Shown here one piece after another: positions 36,114-38,640 of a DNA stretch of 38,640 bases (its first letter is position 1; every line of letters begins with the position of its first letter). The DNA is from an uncultured Colwellia sp. Its GTDB lineage: Bacteria > Pseudomonadota > Gammaproteobacteria > Enterobacterales > Alteromonadaceae. Made by a program: the position numbers and the translations under genes. Where the stretch lies: assembly GCA_913049915.1 (NCBI GenBank), contig CAJWZC010000032.1, positions 1 to 38,640 on the forward strand, read 5' to 3'. A model generated the notes under the pieces. It had not been told where the DNA came from. It worked only from the letters and a program-made list of their open reading frames with translations, and ran no database searches.

Positions 36114-36915
36114 ACCTGATTTATACTCTTATTATTTTAAGTTTATTTCTTTAATACTATCCATAATTTAAAGCTTTAACAACAGGATAGTTAGAGTATA
36201 TAAAATTATAAGTAATCTAATTCATAAAAATTGGCCTTACTTGGCAAGAAAATGAAGCTAAGTAGTATCAAGGCGACAATTGTAATAATTTAAAATACAC
36301 AATAAACGTTAACTTATCGAAGTTAATATCAACAGCAGAAATGAGCTTTGTAGTAGTCATAGATTCGGTTCTCATTCTATAACTGTATTTGATCTTTTGA
36401 GCATAAGGTTAGTCTCAAAAGCGATTTTGAAGCGTCCGCTATACTAATAGTTGTTCATTCCGCTGTCGACTTACTTAGGCCAACTAAATGATATTCAGTT
36501 GACCTCGACAAGTACTAAAAATTTCAAAACCTTATTTCTTCTTTATGTACCAAGGAGACATTAGCATTTGATAGTTTATACTGAAAACCTTTGTATATTT
36601 TGACCTACAGCAGACATTGCTGAACAACAACTTTATACTAACTGTTTGCTGATAGCAGACCCTCCCTATAGATTACAATATGAGTCTCTTGATGATATTT
36701 TTTGTCAATGGGTCATTCAGCTTGATTATGAAATAAGCCACCATAGCGGTCATTTATCATCTAATAATTAATACTTACTTTGGGAAGTATTGTAGAAGTT
36801 AGCCGTTGGCTTTTATTTAGGTCAACGGCTAATAGTGGGACAGTTATTGTCATGCTAAGAGCCAAAATCATTACCTTTAATGTGATATTAGCCTAAATAA
36901 TATATCCTTTCATAT
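36114..36915. other. Long intergenic region, possibly with a gene remnant
   Basis: About 800 bases between the response regulator gene and the acyl-CoA synthetase gene, both on the minus strand. The right part (36780-36915) should contain the end of the synthetase transcript, but no clear hairpin terminator was found. The left part should carry the regulator promoter. A plus-strand frame open from about 36610 to a TAA near 36772 (including YESLDDIFCQWVIQLDYEI) has protein-like composition but no start codon, and could be the tail of a lost gene. Confidence 0.35.
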
Positions 36916-38553
36916 CTATCTTTGTACTATAATTTTATCTTCAACTATCTCAGGTAGTAACTTCAGATAATGTTGTTCGATGCTATCGCGCTTTAGTTTC
37001 AGTGTTGGTGTTAATAGTTCATTCTCACATGACCATGGCTCCGCGCAAATAAAGATATAATCAAGTCTTTGATGACTTTCTACTTCGATATTGACCTCTG
37101 TTAGAGTAGCTAATATATCCTGATGTATACGGCTATCTAAACGATCTTTCCCCTCACCTAAGACGACTAAAGCAATAGGTTGTTTCATACCTAATCCCAT
37201 CACACATACTTGCTCAATATCGCTATTACGACATAACATTTGCTCGATTGGGCCTGGCGCTACATATTTACCTTTTGAGGTTTTAAACTCTTCTTTGATT
37301 CGACCAATAACTTTATACGCACCATCGATAGTTAATTCCCCTTTATCGCCAGTATGGAACCAACCATCGGTAAATGCGACTTCAGTTAAATCGGCATTTA
37401 AATAATATTCTTGAAATACAGCTTCCCCACGGATCATTACTTCTTGTTGCTCTGACAATTTCATTTCAACACAAGCAATAGGTTGGCCTATAGTTCCTAA
37501 ATAATCAGCATTAAATGGAAAATTTCCGCATGATAAACCAGAGGTTTCACTCATGCCCCAACCTTCACCAATATTAACGCCAATTCTTTGAAACCATTGC
37601 AATAGTGATAATGAAATGGGAGCTGACCCTGATGCAAAAACTGTGGCACTATTAAGTCCAAGCTTTGTACGGATTCTATTCGCGACAATACTACCGATAA
37701 AAGGTAATTTTAATAAGAAATTTAATTTTTTCTCTGGTATTTGATGTAAAACTTGCGCTTGAAATTTTGCCCATAAACGCGGAACAGACATAAAAAGAGT
37801 AGGCGATGCATAGCGCAAGTCATCAATAAAAGTTGCTAAATTTTCAACAAAGTAAATTTGGCATCCTGAATAGTAGGCAAAATTTTCAACTACAGAACGC
37901 TCAGTTATATGAGCTAGGGGTAAATAAGATAAAATTTTATCGTTGCGGGTAGTTTTATTGATACGGGCAGTGCATTGACCTGCCGATGTTAAATTTAAGT
38001 GACTGATCACAACCCCTTTAGGATTTCCTGTAGTACCTGAGGTATAAACAATAGACATACAATCGTTAAGTTTAGGCTGATGTAGAGTTACTAAGGGTTG
38101 ATATTCAGTTAGCCACGATTGCCATGTGTGTGAACAAGTAATCGTGGGATATGGAAAAGCGATACTTAGCACGGAAGATGGAATACTTGCCGTTACTGCG
38201 TCTAACGAGTCTAGCTTACCAACAAAAATAGCCTTCATTTTGCTATGCTCAATAACATAGCCAATCGTGTTTTTACCTGCGGTTGCATAAATAGGAACAC
38301 TTACCATTCCAACCATCATTATTGCTAAATCAGCGATAAACCATTGCGCACAATTTTTGGAGAGTATTCCGATTCGATCGCCTTGTTGATAGCCTTGAGC
38401 AAGTAACCCTGCCGCTATAATTCGTGCTTGTTGCTCGACATCAGTAAATGAGAATACATGCCATTGACCATCGACGGGTTGATGTAGAAAAGGCTGCTTT
38501 TGATATTTAGCACTATTGACAATAAAGTTTTGCAGTGTTGTTTGATAACCCAT
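36916..38553 (-). CDS. Long-chain fatty acid--CoA ligase (AMP-binding)
   Basis: About 545 residues from the ATG at 38553 (MGYQTTLQNF). Upstream starts at 38571 and 38616 would add a hydrophobic lead of 6 or 21 residues; no start has a clear ribosome site. The enzyme activates fatty acids to acyl-CoA through an acyl-AMP. The AMP-binding motif is SIVYTSGTTGNPKGVV. Later blocks are EGWGMSETSG, the adenylate-binding GWFHTGDKGEL and the hinge GRIKEEFKTSKGKYVAPGPIE with its catalytic lysine. These are typical of eukaryote-like long-chain acyl-CoA synthetases rather than short E. coli FadD. Complete within the window; no close partner gene. Confidence 0.93.
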   Translation of the reverse strand: MGYQTTLQNFIVNSAKYQKQPFLHQPVDGQWHVFSFTDVEQQARIIAAGLLAQGYQQGDRIGILSKNCAQWFIADLAIMMVGMVSVPIYATAGKNTIGYVIEHSKMKAIFVGKLDSLDAVTASIPSSVLSIAFPYPTITCSHTWQSWLTEYQPLVTLHQPKLNDCMSIVYTSGTTGNPKGVVISHLNLTSAGQCTARINKTTRNDKILSYLPLAHITERSVVENFAYYSGCQIYFVENLATFIDDLRYASPTLFMSVPRLWAKFQAQVLHQIPEKKLNFLLKLPFIGSIVANRIRTKLGLNSATVFASGSAPISLSLLQWFQRIGVNIGEGWGMSETSGLSCGNFPFNADYLGTIGQPIACVEMKLSEQQEVMIRGEAVFQEYYLNADLTEVAFTDGWFHTGDKGELTIDGAYKVIGRIKEEFKTSKGKYVAPGPIEQMLCRNSDIEQVCVMGLGMKQPIALVVLGEGKDRLDSRIHQDILATLTEVNIEVESHQRLDYIFICAEPWSCENELLTPTLKLKRDSIEQHYLKLLPEIVEDKIIVQR

Positions 38554-38640
38554 GCTATTTATTTTAATCATTAGGAACAATAAAATCAGAATGGACGTAA
38601 TTTTACTAATTAGCAAATATATATGCTGACTTTCATTTTT

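Overview
The window looks like chromosomal DNA of a marine, probably cold-adapted gammaproteobacterium of the order Alteromonadales, most likely Colwellia or a close relative. This is inferred from the AT-rich base composition, the gammaproteobacterial gene sets (lptF-lptG opposite pepA-holC-valS; nrdR-ribD-ribE), the RibB-RibX form of the riboflavin enzyme and the many paralogous signalling proteins. No species-level marker was tested.

Layout. (1) Positions 1-3330: the tail of an IS630-family transposase cut by the window edge, an orphan membrane histidine kinase, then about 1.3 kb of decaying DNA. That stretch holds a triple 11-bp AT repeat, a broken gene (2650-3050, minus) and a decayed copy of the 3' half of a tRNA-Leu gene plus its terminator. 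(2) 3329-3792: ppiC and an intact tRNA-Leu(CAA). (3) 4109-9087: a TetR repressor divergent from an RND efflux adaptor and pump, with two matching palindromic operators between them. (4) 9505-17970: an RDD membrane protein, lptG-lptF (LPS export permeases) on the minus strand, and pepA-holC-valS on the plus strand. The lptF-lptG junction contains a short coupled reading frame that is a partial duplicate of the start of lptG. (5) 17971-18655: a cold-shock protein gene with a long untranslated leader and a clear terminator.

(6) 18736-21457 (minus): three genes encoding a secreted pyroglutamyl-peptidase-like (C15 fold) protein and two paralogous PepSY membrane proteins. In the first, the catalytic cysteine position appears to be serine. 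This is the best candidate in the window for an undescribed system. (7) 21671-26899 (minus): ribBX, ribE, ribD, nrdR and, behind its own terminator, glyA. (8) 27411-32280 (minus): a secreted S33 alpha/beta hydrolase, a NatA/NatB-like ABC exporter, an ECF sigma factor and an overlapping four-helix membrane protein that may be its partner. (9) 32627-33635 (plus): a small EF-hand protein and a hemolysin III/TrhA-family membrane protein. (10) 33829-36113 (minus): a response regulator with a DUF3369-like output region and a soluble GAF histidine kinase whose kinase core resembles the one at 484-2037. (11) 36916-38553 (minus): a long-chain acyl-CoA synthetase.

Most of the window is ordinary core genome. 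The unusual items are the lptG duplication, the tRNA relic, the C15/PepSY operon, the zinc-site loss in RibBX, and the sigma/ABC/hydrolase cluster. No CRISPR array, prophage, integrase or FMN riboswitch was seen. All family calls are from reading motifs by eye; no database search was run.
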